Shown here piece after piece: positions 1-10,885 of a DNA stretch of 64,000 nucleotides. Below the pieces are notes generated by a model. The model did not search any database. It worked only from the letters and a program-made list of their open reading frames with translations, and was not told the DNA's origin. The translations under genes and the position numbers were made by a program. Every line of letters starts with the position of its first letter. The first letter of the stretch is position 1. The stretch comes from Ophioderma brevispina (taxonomy: Eukaryota > Echinodermata > Ophiuroidea > Amphilepidida > Ophiodermatidae): assembly GCA_023653785.1 (NCBI GenBank), contig JAMKCH010002915.1:1-64000 (forward strand). Reading direction: 5' to 3'.

Positions 1-149
1 ACCCTGGCTTGGTATCTGAGTTGGTAGAACGGTCGTGACTCGTGCTAGTAAAGAGTGTGCTTGGGCCACGAGATGATATTTGACATATGGGTAACCATAT
101 AGAGTGGCAACACGAGAGTACTACCAACTTGTTAAGATACCTCAACTTA

Positions 150-760
150 AATAATTTCTGCATGATAGACATTCCAAAGTAGTAGGTAAAGCCGGCTAAT
201 TTGCATAAAACAAAATGGACGCCATCAAGTTCACATCCCATAACTTGGTTACAGCCATACCCTGTCTTGTAGAAGGAATTATTTTGGTAAAAATGTTAAC
301 ATGAGATTTTTGATAATGGGAACACCCCCACACAGAAGTCAAATACATCCAATTCTTAATTAAACCTATTTGCATAATCCCAAAATGGCCGCCATTTTCG
401 TAAATTTTGAGAATTGACTTCAACATTCAAGGTTAATCATATGGATGAACTTTTAACACACCTCTAAGTTTATAATTACACTATTGCTCAAATATACTAT
501 TACATGTATGTATGCAAGATTTCCAAGGGACAACTTAGCAAGTAAATTTGAATAAACAAATGGCCGCCTTGAAATTCGCCCATAACTAGTTTCGGCTATA
601 ATCCAGACTCGAAGAAATATTTTAGGTCAAAACTGCTAAATGAGGTGTTTGATTAAAACAATCAAAATGAATTCAACATGGCCATCTATTTTAAAAAACC
701 TTATTTGCATATAATCCCTAAAAAATCGCCATTGTTACACGCACATTTTCAGCACTTAGT
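150..760. repeat. Left arm of long inverted repeat
   Basis: This stretch is an imperfect reverse complement of 3785-4745. Matching blocks include the pair at 163-182 and 4718-4737 (TGCATGATAGACATTCCAAA against its complement), the CCTGTCTTGTAGAAGGAATT block near 270, and the block near 440-480 that matches 4035-4080. It holds several copies of an (A)AATGG(C/A)CGCCAT motif beside TTTGCATAA. The arms look like long terminal inverted repeats of a DNA transposon with tandem subterminal motifs. The element was not recognised. The first 120 bases of the window show nothing further. Confidence 0.7.
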
Positions 761-1209
761 TTTGCCAATATTTTAAATGGTGGGCCAGTTTTTTTTCAAT
801 CATGGGCATTTAAGTGTTAATCTATTGCACTTGCAATTCATATGTCTAATTTCCTAACGACCTTAAAACCACCCGACACAAAAAAATCAGAGTGGACCCT
901 TTTCCTTGGGTTACTGTGAAATTGCTCCTAATCTGACAACAAGATACTACTACCATCACTTTATATAGTTTTAAACCCCCACTTATTTTTTCATACAGAA
1001 TATCTGATGATCCATGCTTGCACTACACTTATAGTGTGTTCGTAGTTAGGTCCAATATTTTATGCACATTTTTGGCCCTGAATTTACCATTTTTGCCAGT
1101 CGTTAGCAATATCGCTATCAATCTGTTATCTAGTAACAATACATACATACCGGCATTATACATAACTTACTGACTCAACTCACAAAGTTCTCATTACAGT
1201 ATTTGCCAC

Positions 1210-2100
1210 TCCAGTCATCTTGAAGACTATACGCGCCCCTATAGCTGTTTGTAGCTTGCAAAACAGGGAGTTCTTTGTTCATCTACGGAGCGAAGAAGAA
1301 CCTGATGAAGTAAGGCTCAAGAGGACTACCACAAGGGTAGTGTGCCTCGCACCTTCCTGTTCAATACTAACGACCAACCTAAGAGTACAGGAACCTATCG
1401 TTTATCTATGCTACTATCTTGGAATTAGCGCACAAGAAGCAGACTTCACACTTTGTTTGAATGAGAGACTCTCCAAAAGCTTTGGATGAACTCCTAATTA
1501 CTTCGAGGAAACCACCTACGTGCAATCCGCCCAAAGACAGGTGTGGTGCTTTCCTCTACGCAACCATTGAGCCAACGTCCGCTGAAAGTAACCTGGTCTG
1601 GAACAACCCCTGGAGCACTGCTATAACCCTGTCTACCTAGAGTTGGGACCGCACTCCTTTCGTATAAGAACCCACAACCATCAAGAAGACGAGATAAAGT
1701 ATGGTCCACGCAATAACATCACTGGAGACCGTATACATCCTAGCAGGAATTGCTCCAACATTTTGTATGTACGAGCATGCAAGAGCGTACTGCCAAGTTC
1801 TAATGTGAAGCACACTATGCCGGACAGAGACCTGCTGCCAACCACCTTAAAATCCAGACAGATTTTGATCAGTCCTCTAAGAAGGAGTTTAAGGAGTAAC
1901 ATCTATTGGTATTGAACTGGTGAGAATCTTCCACCTGGAGGCTGACTCCCCATGGCCTGAATGGCGATGCCTCACCAGATTGAGAACCAGAATTGCCGAT
2001 CTAAGGTTTCCTTGCCGAAGTGAGGCTACCTGGAAGTAGATCAGGACACTACCTGGGTTTGTGGAACAGCACCACAGACAATGGAACCATCATTCCATTG
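1210..2100 (+). mobile_element. Jockey-like LINE fragment A1, RT and C-terminal region
   Basis: A broken non-LTR retrotransposon ORF2 read across frames. Around 1225-1310 it resembles the RT segment before motif B. At 1333-1360 it reads KGSV then FLFNTNDQP, the GSVLAP/LFNIYTND-type RT motif. At 1440-1530 it reads ERLSKALDELL then a PPKTQV-like piece, as in the RT palm and thumb. At about 1722 it jumps to a LAGIAP segment, then continues to a Cys/His-rich tail near 2059-2098 (CGTAPQTME followed by HC). The part that normally lies between these, with the CRLITGCL and PTPTE motifs, is missing here but present just downstream in A2. Several stops and frameshifts make it a dead copy. Confidence 0.8.
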
Positions 2101-2680
2101 TTTGGAGCAACATGCCCTGTAATGGGAAGATTCAACCCATGGCAATCAGCTTGACTCTCATTAATCCATCCTGCCGGCTTATCATAAATGTCTTTCGTCC
2201 AACACCAACGGAGCACGTATACACGTTGAGCCAGGAAATGCCCCATAAGACATCTGTCATAGTGTAGCGAGCAAGTCCAGAGTGTAGCGGTCAAGTAATC
2301 AATTGAAGCACCCTATGTCCGGGCAGAGACCAGCTGCCAACCACCTTAATTACCAGAGAGAGTTTATTAAGCAAAGTCCAACCTTTTGAACCGAGTACGC
2401 TAAGGAGTTAAGAAGAAGTTGCATTGTGGAAAGAAAGACTTGCTAATCAACCCACGTTAACATCTATTGGTATTGAACGTGATGACAATCTTCCACCTGG
2501 AGCTGTCTCCCTCTGAATGAATGGCGATGTTTCAACAGATTGAGAACTAGAATCATCCGATCTAAGTGTTTCTTTGCAGAAGTGGGCTACCTGGCAGCAT
2601 TCCAGGACACTACCTGTGTTTTGTGAACAGAACAACAGACAATGGAACATCTCTCTGCATGAAGGTCAGACAGTTCTCAA
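2100..2680 (+). mobile_element. Jockey-like LINE fragment A2, ORF2 C-terminus
   Basis: It begins with CPVMGR and continues with LNPSCRLI, FRPTPTEHVYTL and a PHK/DIRHSV-like segment (2112-2270), which is the thumb and connection region of Jockey-type ORF2. The block at 2290-2660 then repeats 1795-2100 of fragment A1 (shared GCCGGACAGAGACC-type and ATTGAGAACTAGAAT-type stretches). It ends in the same Cys-rich tail at 2605-2660. The strand and family are the same as A1, so A1 and A2 look like one element with an internal partial duplication or two nested copies. It is frameshifted and non-functional. Confidence 0.75.
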
Positions 2681-2759
2681 TGTAGGAAGCTGGCCAAGTT
2701 GTTCACGGTCTTTGAGGGGTGATCAATTTCACGACAATGTGAACTTTATTGAAGTTTGG

Positions 2760-3785
2760 TAAACGTGGATTTGAGGAGCTTTTAGTCCAGATATTGCCGT
2801 TGGCAGCCAATGCGCTGACAGAGTCAATCAATTAATGTATATGAATGCTGCCCTTTTTGAGTACCTTGTCTTGTTTGGGTTCCACACCTTTCATAAACAT
2901 GTTGTCAGCTAATGCCATTGTTGAAGGCCAGGCTGAGGGTCAGTCCAACTGATTTAAACTTGGGTGCAGTATGATGTGCAGAAATGCACAAATTCTACAA
3001 GTGATCTCTCCCTCTCCCCCTCTCTCCCCCCTCTCAGTGTTTGCTTACTTGCTTTGATTAACTTCTTCTTCTTTGCAAACTTGGAGATAGAAGATGAGAA
3101 CAACTTTGCGGGAATATTTTTAGAGCAAGCAAGCCAAAATTGAATCGGGCTTGCTTCCTCCATGTGAGGACTGCCTAACCCTTTCGTTCATGCAGATGGG
3201 GCAAATTATATGGTGCCGTAGAAACCTCTCCAGACACTTCAGCCCCCAATGTCCATGGATAGATTGTACGCCCTGAGGGTAATTTGATCATTAGTGGATG
3301 AATGGCAAACCTGCTGAAGACGTCTTAACCCGTCAATAATTGCCAAGAGTGTGCAAGTTGCCAGACGTATGTATGGCTAATGGGCTGTCCTGTACATATT
3401 TGGGCAAGATCACATGTGAAAAACATTAAAGTTGAGGTCATTACATTGTACAGTTCTGATGATTATGGGGACGAGGAAGAGACAGACAAAATACAGAGGA
3501 CTAGATTGGCAAATACTTATGAGAATTTGTGACTTGGTGAATAGTTATGTATAATGCGTTTTTGGTATTATAAATGTTATTTATGCCCAAAATTCCGCAT
3601 TTCTAATGATTGAAAAAACTACTGAAACAACATTGTAGTACAAGAATGGATTCTCAAATTCCATATGCAAAATGAGGTGCTTTAAAAACTATGTATAACA
3701 ATTTATCCGAGTGTAATCATGAACACTTAAAACGCCCAGGATTCAAGTGGGCTACATTCAAAAAGCGACGCAAGTACAGAAATGC
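2760..3785 (+). other. Inner part of inverted-repeat element; unrecognised Cys-rich coding relics
   Basis: No family was recognised. Open pieces with many cysteines occur at about 3140-3270 (CEDC, then WCRRNLSRHF, then CPW) and at 3329-3532 (CQECASC, then GCPVH, then an acidic SSDDYGDEEE tail and a stop at 3530). A long pyrimidine tract ending in CAG at 3004-3040 could be a 3' splice site. Between the arms of the long inverted repeat, these pieces could be the end of a transposase gene, but this is inference. Composition is otherwise ordinary. Confidence 0.35.
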
Positions 3786-4745
3786 TAAGTTGGCAACATG
3801 GCGACCATTTGGGATATGGCAAATTAGATTTATTTTAAGAGATGGATATATTCATTTTGGTTGTGTTTAACAACATCTCATTTAGCAGTGTTTGTGGGGA
3901 GTTTATGTACCTAAAATATTTCTTTCTATGAGTCAGGATATGGCCGCAACTAGTTAAGGCGCAATTCCAAAGGCAGCCAATTTGTTTATATGCAATTAGC
4001 ATGCAACCCATTATAATAATAGTGCAATAGTGCAATAGTGTAATTGTAAACTTAAACGTGTAAGATTCATCCATGTGATACCTTGACCAATGACTGTTAA
4101 ATTCAAATTTAATGCTAAAAATTAACGAAAATTGGCGGCCATTTTGGATTTCTTTTCTACAAATTAGGTTTTAATTAAAAAATGCATTGATTTGAGTTCC
4201 TGGTGGTTATCCATTATCAAACACCTTTTTGTTATCATATTTTCAACTAAATAATTTCTTCTACAAGACAGGATATGGCCCTGAATAATTATGACGCAAT
4301 TTCAAAGGCGGGCCATTTTCTGTTCTTTATGCACATTTAGCATGCTTAGGTTGTCACCTTCGAAGTCTTGTATAAAGACAGTTTTTATAGTTATATTAGT
4401 ACAGGAGTTTAATTGCACAACTTTAAAAGTGCTTGTTCATCCATGCGATACCTTGAACATTGACTGTTTAAATTCAATTGATGCCAAATTTATGATTAAA
4501 TAAGTGCGGGCCAATTTTGGATTTAGCAGATTTAGGTTTTTAATTTACAATGTATGGATTTGAGTTCTTGGTGGTTGTTTAGCATCTATTCCACTAAAAG
4601 AATTCCTTCTAAAGACAACATAAGGGGCTAAACTAGTATGGGAGCAATTTCCCCCCAATGGGCGGCCATTTTGTTTTAAATAATTCACATTATGCAAGGC
4701 TTAAGCTACTCCCTTTGGAATGTCTATCATGCAAAATTTTTTAGA
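3785..4745. repeat. Right arm of long inverted repeat
   Basis: This is the reverse-complement partner of 150-760. It holds repeated units of about 350 bases, for example the two stretches beginning near 3940 and 4265, each with a (G/C)AGGATATGGCC sequence, a GGCGG/GGCAG-CCATTTTG-like motif and a CATCCATG(T/C)GATACCTTGA stretch. The internal repetition makes the right arm longer than the left. Long terminal repeats with internal tandem units are typical of some animal DNA transposons. No terminal duplication was defined. Confidence 0.7.
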
Positions 4746-4762
4746 GATGTTTCTGAGTAAGT

Positions 4763-4945
4763 TTGATTAACCCACTCGCTTTGCCCCCCCTGATGGTACC
4801 GACCAACCTATCTGGCCCTAGGACTATAATACACAGGTCCGCCATTTCGAACCGGCCAAGCGCACATGTTTTTTTTTTTTTTTTTCAACACCAACGTGCG
4901 CTGGCCATTTCCAAGGGAAAGATTAATAAATATACATCCGTGTCT
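4763..4945 (+). mobile_element. Possible small LINE RT fragment C
   Basis: The end (4896-4937) matches the end of LINE copy B at 7880-7920: both have a GCGCTGGCCATT block (reading ALAI) followed within about 15 bases by AATAAATATACAT. The preceding part has TDQP/TNLSG-like codons and a TAGGACTATAAT stretch weakly like the motif after the RT LFNIYTND segment. A T15 run interrupts it. It is either a relic of the same Jockey-like family or a chance match beyond the shared 40 bases. Confidence 0.35.
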
Positions 4946-5287
4946 ACCTGGAAAACTAAGTAGTTAAAATTTCAAAACAAATATAAATTGTATATGTAAA
5001 TATACCGTTCTGATGCTATCCGCTAGGGGGAGAAGTAGAGAACCGTCTTGTGATCTCCCCTGGTAGTAACTGCTTGCCAGTGAATTAATCTCTACGCCAC
5101 CAAACACTGTATTTTCCATAACATCATTTCTTAAAGAGACATGAGGAGATTTCCAGAAATAAAGCGCCTCCGATTTTTTTCGAACCCGGGTTTTTTGCAT
5201 ATTTGGAATGCTTTCCAATGTATTAGATCGCACCTTAAGTGAATAAGCCGGATACGCCGTCTTTATGCAATAATATGCTGATTTAGT

Positions 5288-5313
5288 ACTTTCTGTCGTG
5301 CACGACAGAAAGT
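5288..5313. repeat. 26 bp perfect palindrome
   Basis: Each base from 5288 to 5300 pairs with 5301 to 5313, with no mismatch and no loop (core CTGTCGTGCACGACAG). It lies about 200 bases upstream of the endonuclease region of LINE copy B. It could be a hairpin terminus, a protein-binding site or chance. Confidence 0.9.
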
Positions 5314-5504
5314 CAAAGCACGGTGTTCTATGGGGACAATTACGATTGTCAGGCAATTTCAAAACAAGGTTTGCTGTTTTCTTTTGTACTTGTTTGTCCA
5401 ATAAACCTTCGGAACGTTCTTGGTAGGTGGTCCACAATCGATTCTGTGCAATTTGGGAGAAATTCGTATCCTAAAAAAATCTCCTCCTGTCACTTAAAGC
5501 ATAC

Positions 5505-6660
5505 CCATATCATGACTAGACCTCAGCGCAGGCCTTTTCTAAGGTCTGCCTTGACTATAGCGTCAATGAATGTGGGTGGTTTTTCTAATGCAAAAAGTAA
5601 CATCATTGCTGATATGTGTATCAATCTCCAATGCGATGTCATATGTCTGCAGGAAACCCACAGAGGAATCGATAACCACCGCCCAACCATACCAGGAATG
5701 ATCCTTGAAATCGAGAGACCATGGAAGTGCTATATGTGAAAACTGGCACCACAGTAGAAGCAACAACATCGAAGTCTTCACCATTGAGCTTAGTTCTGTC
5801 ATACATACATCAGTCTACAAACTTCCATAAGTAGACTTCAAACACCCTCAACTCAGCCTTGGGAATTCCATCAAACCTCACTTCTTTATTGGCGATTTCA
5901 ACAGCCATAGTATCCAATGGGGCTACAATGAAACTAACAAAGATGGACAAGCTGTCGAAAAAAAATGAAACAATTAAACATCTAACGTCTACTTCAGACC
6001 ATCAGCTGCCGCAATATTCATAGCTATTGTTAGCAAAACCACCTCTAACCTGTGTAGCAAGATTATTCTGGATCATGTTCCACTGACTCAATATCGACCA
6101 ATCGGTATCCAAGTCAACGCTGCAGTAAGACCAAATAAAGTGCGCCTTAAGCGTTGCTTAAACTATAGGAAAGCAGACTGGCAAGGATTCACTGATGACC
6201 TGGATCAGAACGTGAAGAGGATTGCTCCAAAACCTCATAACTATGATAAATTTGCCCAACTAGTGAACAAGGCTGCCCGGAGATTCATACCCAGAGGCTG
6301 TAGGACGGAATATATACCAGGCCTTTCCAAGGAATGTGCTAGAGAATATCAAGAGTATATCACCGTGTTTTTGAAGTGTATTTCTCGGCTAAAAGTAACT
6401 GAAAGGTGAGGAGGGCTTCGGAGAGGAATCCCAGCAAAAAAAAGATCAAAACCTGGAACACTTTAATTGAATCCAACGATATAACAGCAAGAAAGCACCC
6501 GAAAGCTCCGAGGGGATCCAACCAGGAACCTCCACAGCAGCCAAATGTCCACACCCAACCAAGTTTGATAACCAACGCTTTTAACAAAGGGACACTGGCA
6601 ACATTGAAAAATTAGTTCGCCCTCAAGTTTTTCCAAAATCGTTATTTTGGCATGGTTGAA
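5505..6660 (+). mobile_element. Jockey-like LINE copy B, endonuclease and linker
   Basis: This is a decayed APE-type endonuclease domain followed by the linker to the reverse transcriptase. Visible motifs in order are ASMNVGGFSNAKS (about 5560), CDVICLQETHRG with the catalytic Glu (5632-5672), FFIGDFNSHSIQWGYNET (5881-5935) and SDHQL (about 5995), the catalytic Asp-His pair. From 6140 to 6410 an open frame reads LKRCLNYRKADWQGF and AARRFIPRG, then a KKIKTWNTL-type segment, as in the region before RT. It breaks by frameshift between motifs (stop after KDGQAVEKK near 5966). It is the same family and strand as A1 and A2 but carries the 5' half they lack. It is not active. Confidence 0.8.
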
Positions 6661-7280
6661 AATGTTATATATTAACAGGCCCTCACCGAAATGGATTCAG
6701 ACCAAACAGTGTCCTGATGGGTAAACAGAACGATTTATAATAATGTCAGCCGGCGACATTTAATTAAGCAGACGACGAAATTCGCGTTTAACACAAGAAA
6801 ACGCAAGCCGTATGCATGTTTCCCACGCAATGTACCCTGTTTGACCGGTCTGGAACCTTTGTAGTTTTAATATCAGTGAGTACGCGAGATAGAGTGTATG
6901 ATATTCATAAATAACAGATTGTTGATTTTAAGTTATGGAAAACTTAAAAGTTTAGACTACAAATTACCTGGATTACCTGGATGTATTTATCTCTTATTAA
7001 CGTTCTTATCTGTTTTTTGAGTATATTATTTTTATGTTGTAAAATGTATCTCTGTTCTTCCAAGGGAGATACATATGAGAGCAAATTGACGACGAAATTT
7101 CCTATTTTTGTGAAAATGTGCCAGTGCCGCTTTAAATGGCCAAGTGCAGGCCCAAGAAGCCCAAGAAGATCAAACTAGACAGTGGTGGTTTAGTGCGCCC
7201 TGGTTTACTCGCCCCTCAACACGGACGACAATTTGAAAAAAAATTCGGCCAGTAAAGTAGGAAAGGAATGGCTTCTTGAG
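6660..7280. other. Spacer inside LINE copy B
   Basis: About 620 bases separate the linker from the RT of copy B, where an intact element would continue directly. A short piece near 7110-7170 (CRFKWPSAGP) may still be LINE-derived. The rest shows no coding motif and may be a later insertion or decayed sequence. Confidence 0.4.
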
Positions 7281-7935
7281 CTCTGAAATCGCGACTATTT
7301 TCCCACAGGTTCCCAAAGATTCTGGAGGAGGAGGAACGCAATGTCATTGGCACTCCTAAAGACTGGGCAAGGACCCCATTCCCATCCCAAGAGATTATAG
7401 ACCAATATCAATTCATTAACATACCGACAAAGCTCTTTGAACCGTTTCTCTCCTGCTCAAACGTATTGCACCTGTGAAAGGAGAACACCTCGGACCAGAA
7501 CAAGCAGTTTCCGGCCCAGGCAAATCAACAAAAGACATAGTACTCACTAACTCAACACATGAGGATGGTTTCGAGAGGGGTACGGTAAAGAGGATGTGGT
7601 TAGTCGACCTATCAGAAGCCGTAGACACTGTTATCACAGATGCCCTACTCCATGCGATTCTACGAAATCACTAAGGAAATCGCTTGACTGAGAGCTGATC
7701 AAGGATTCGCTGGGCAAACAAGGATGTCTTGTTCAGCTGGAGCAAGAAGAAGGCCGATTGGAGTGGCTCAAGAATGGAGACTACCACAAAGAGCGTTGCT
7801 TTGCACCTCTCCTGTTTCAACATTTCTACCAACGAAAACCTAGGAGTGCAGGAAACTGTGCTTTATTATGCACACACTAACGTTGCGCTGGCCATTCTCA
7901 GGAATAATAAATATACATGGAGTTCTTCTCACCTG
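7280..7935 (+). mobile_element. Jockey-like LINE copy B, reverse transcriptase
   Basis: RT segments are recognisable across frames: GTPKDWART and a PISI-like segment (about 7345-7430), then NIPTKLFEPFL, then an open frame with LGPEQAVSGPGKST (usual LGPEQxGFRPGKST) and WLVDLSEAVDTV (RT motif A, usual VDLSxAYDTV) at 7485-7640. It continues with a WSGS/EWLKNG-like piece (7735-7790) and FAPLLFQHFYQRKPRSAGN (7801-7850), corresponding to the LAPLLFNIYTND segment. Tyr in the AYD motif is changed to Val. Homology ends near 7900-7930 with ALAI and AATAAATATAC. Frameshifts make it a fossil. Confidence 0.82.
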
Positions 7936-7939
7936 ATGT

Positions 7940-10060
7940 AGAGGAAAAGGTAACCTTTCAATTTAGTTTCGAATTGCCACTGGCTGTAAACTCCTGATAA
8001 TGTCCAATTCAAAAAATGTTCCTTTGTCTCCAAATTGCTAATGTAGTCATATCAACAACTTATATTACTATTCTTTGCTGAAAAAACGACCACTAAAAAT
8101 TCAAGCCGGTCTCTGAAGATTTGCTATTTACGACAATTTCTAGACCTGAAAAAATCGGATCCGGACATTTATAATTAAACAAAGCATATAAAGATCACCA
8201 TTTCTTGAAATATGCCGTTTACCACTTAGCCAACTTGCTGGGAGGTCTTACTACAACAAGTTTCAAGTACACACAGTACAAAGAACTTAAAATAGGGGGC
8301 GCAATGGTATTACATTTGAAAAAAAAAAAAAAATTGCTGATAGTAGCTTCTTTAACGAAAAAAAAAACAAAAAAACAAAAAAACAATCATACAAGTATCC
8401 ATAGGGCATTTTTTATTGACATTGGTTTTCTATATGCACATTTGCACCTTTTGGGTCATTTGAAACCCTTATACAAACGTCCCGGGCAAACGTCATTACT
8501 GTTCTCCCCTAACTTCATGACAAATATCAGCTCAATATCAGAGCATAACGAAATGATAGCCGACAAATAGACAGATCTCATTTTTATTTTGCAGTTTTAG
8601 ATGGGAAAAAAAAAAAAAGAGGAGGTATAGTGTTTTCCCAATGTTAATTTTTCCAATACAATTCTGGCCCTGGTTGTCGCATGAATTATATGAAAAATGG
8701 TACCTAAATGAACAGAACTCATCTCAACTTGCTCTCCAAGTGCCAAGAATTGAATAGTGCATTTTGGGAAGCCACCTTACCTCCCATTGGTATAGATTTG
8801 GCAAACCTTGGCAAATATTTGGTACCGCCCACTTCATGAATATGGATATTCATTTATTACACAGCTTATATGTTGTAGGTAAACGATATATGGATTTTTT
8901 TTTTCTGTCTCAAAAAGTTCCTTGGAGCAATGCTATTTAATGCAAACGGGTGCGTCTCTGCCTGAAAAGCCTGTCGGTGGACTTCGGAGTTTATTGTAAA
9001 TATGAGCGTGACTCGGCAACGAATGGAGTTAGTGACTAATGTGTTTTCGCTGCAAATGAGAGAGGCCTGGCAAATGAGGATTCAAATGGATCTATAATTT
9101 GCTTGTTACCTAAACCTAACATCCTCTAAGAAGAAATAGTTAGTAACAAAAATATGTTCTAATGAACATTATGTCCTCACAGTTATACCCAGCAAAGATT
9201 AAATTTAGTGAGATCTTGAAGATAGAAGTAAGTTGGTTGGTGAAGACTTATGTAGCCTAGGCGTTACATGTGGATAGGTTAATGAGCTAGCTTCGGTGTT
9301 TTGTAAAAATTGCATCTACATAGAGAACGGAATGAGAGAAAGAGGGAATTGATTTATTATTGATTATTGTGTTATTCATCCTAAAGGTGTTTGTTAATTA
9401 CACCTTTAATTGGAAAAGAAAAACACATCTGAGGGATATTTCCCACTACCCTTGTGTTGTTTCCAGAGTCTGTTTTGGTGGAAAGACGGTTATATAATCA
9501 AAATCTTAGCAGCATGGGTATTTTGGTATTTTATAAAGGGCTGTCTCATGTAGCCTCTTGTAGCTTATGAAAAAGACAAAAAGGGATCTATCTGTGGCGT
9601 CACTTACAAGTCCATGACAAAGGGCAGTCTATGGCAAGCATCTTCCTGTTTCTTCAGATAAGTAATCAATGGTCATTGACAATGGAAGCATGCTTCTAAG
9701 CTTGCTTTTTCCAGAGAGCTTGCCCCCGAAGTTTCTCAGACTGTTATTTTTTCTTGATACAAGTGTATTTTGGGGATAAAAAACACTTGAGTACATGATA
9801 AGTAGGTGTCAACACCAACTCAAATTGATGGTGATGAAAATATAACTATTATGATTCTAGAGGCGCCTCCTTCTCTCATTATCCGGGCGATGTCCTTTAG
9901 ATTATCAGTAAGTATGATGGAACCTGTCCGTGTGAAGAAGACTTTACACAAATCAAAAAATTTTGGATCCATAGAGTTTCATTAATCGTGTTGGGTTCCT
10001 GGGGTTTTTTGACCCGGAAAAAATTTTATTGAGCTGAGTGGCACCAGATAAATCAGAATG
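7940..10060. other. No gene seen
   Basis: AT-rich sequence with A-tracts at 8319-8333 and 8360-8385 and a T-tract near 8898. A short hairpin (AAAGGTGT, then ACACCTTT) lies at 9383-9407. Frames here are short, and the 121-codon frame at 8205-8570 is built over poly-A (lysine runs) and shows no domain. Confidence 0.6.
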
Positions 10061-10430
10061 ATCATACAACAACTAATCCCCAAATCCCCATATAAAGCAG
10101 CCTGGGGAGAACATTTTATCCAAGATGGCGCTAATTAGCTATATATCAGCATTTTAAATAGATGTTGATGATTTTTTTTTTTAAGTGTTTTTTGAATATG
10201 TTTGGGGTCAAAGAGAATCCAATATGTACAAATCAAATTAATGATGACTTCCTTAACGCCAAAATCAAAATGGCCGCATTTATATAATTAGCTAATCTCA
10301 TGGTTTTGAATATGTTTTTGAGTTCAAAGAATTCAGTTTGTTTAAAAATCTAAACTATGATGTTTCCCTAACTCAAAAATCAAAAAAATGGCCACCAAAA
10401 GGGCCCATTTGCTGCCATTCCATATAATTA
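10060..10430. repeat. Three tandem units with ATGGC(C/G) motif
   Basis: A unit of about 130 bases occurs roughly three times. Each has CAA(A)ATGGC followed by TAATTAGCTA-type sequence, then TTTGAATATGTTT and a TCAAAGA(G/A)AATTC-like stretch (motifs at about 10122, 10265 and 10387). The same ATGGCCGCC/TTAGCTA combination appears inverted at 13440-13500. This resembles subterminal repeats of a DNA transposon. Confidence 0.6.
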
Positions 10431-10767
10431 TCTTCTTACTGACATTATACTTTAATTTGCAGTCTCCTGCAAGGAACAAACTCGGGTCATCTGCCGCATA
10501 TATAGGAGGGTTGTTTTTAGTAAAGCAATAATCCCGAAAAAGGGATGTCCTAATTACCAAATAGTAGAAATTTTTGTAGTTCTTTCGAAAAAATGACTTG
10601 GGTGTTTGTTGTGTTATTTGAACTTAATCAGATTGCAATTTTCCCAAACAATGCCAACAATGAGACCAGAACGCCGCTATATAATACTTATTTCGAAAGC
10701 ATGGTTTTTTAAAAAGTTTAGTATAGATGCAGTTTTCGTTTTATCACGTTCACATTAAATGCAAACA

Positions 10768-10885
10768 ATGCCAGACAATTGTTGTTCCGTCGGTTGCGCT
10801 ATCGAAGGACTCCAAAAGGCGAAAATAGCTGTAGATGAAAACCGAATGCATTTTTACCCTATTTCTCATATAGCTCAAAAAGCTG
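10768..10885 (+). CDS. THAP zinc-finger domain, first exon (partial)
   Basis: The ATG at 10768 opens MPDNCCSVGC, the N-terminal signature of the THAP domain, a C2CH zinc-dependent DNA-binding domain found in animal transcription regulators and in P-element and Kolobok-type transposases. The motif HFYPI at residues 28-32 matches the usual (x)FY(R)FP position, with spacing close to the family. The later Cys and His of the zinc site would lie in a following exon. The frame stays open to GCTG, followed by GTGAGC at 10886, a good 5' splice donor. Next to MITE-like repeats it may belong to a transposon rather than a host gene. The AIEGLQKAKIA segment fits the family poorly and could hide paired indels. 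Confidence 0.65.

Noticed and set aside
1..60. tRNA A-box-like GAGTTGGTAGAAC
   Set aside because: No B-box at the right distance and no cloverleaf seen.
4964..5437. 157-codon minus-strand frame
   Set aside because: Longest frame in the window, but no recognised domain, and it lies over the upstream part of LINE copy B on the other strand.
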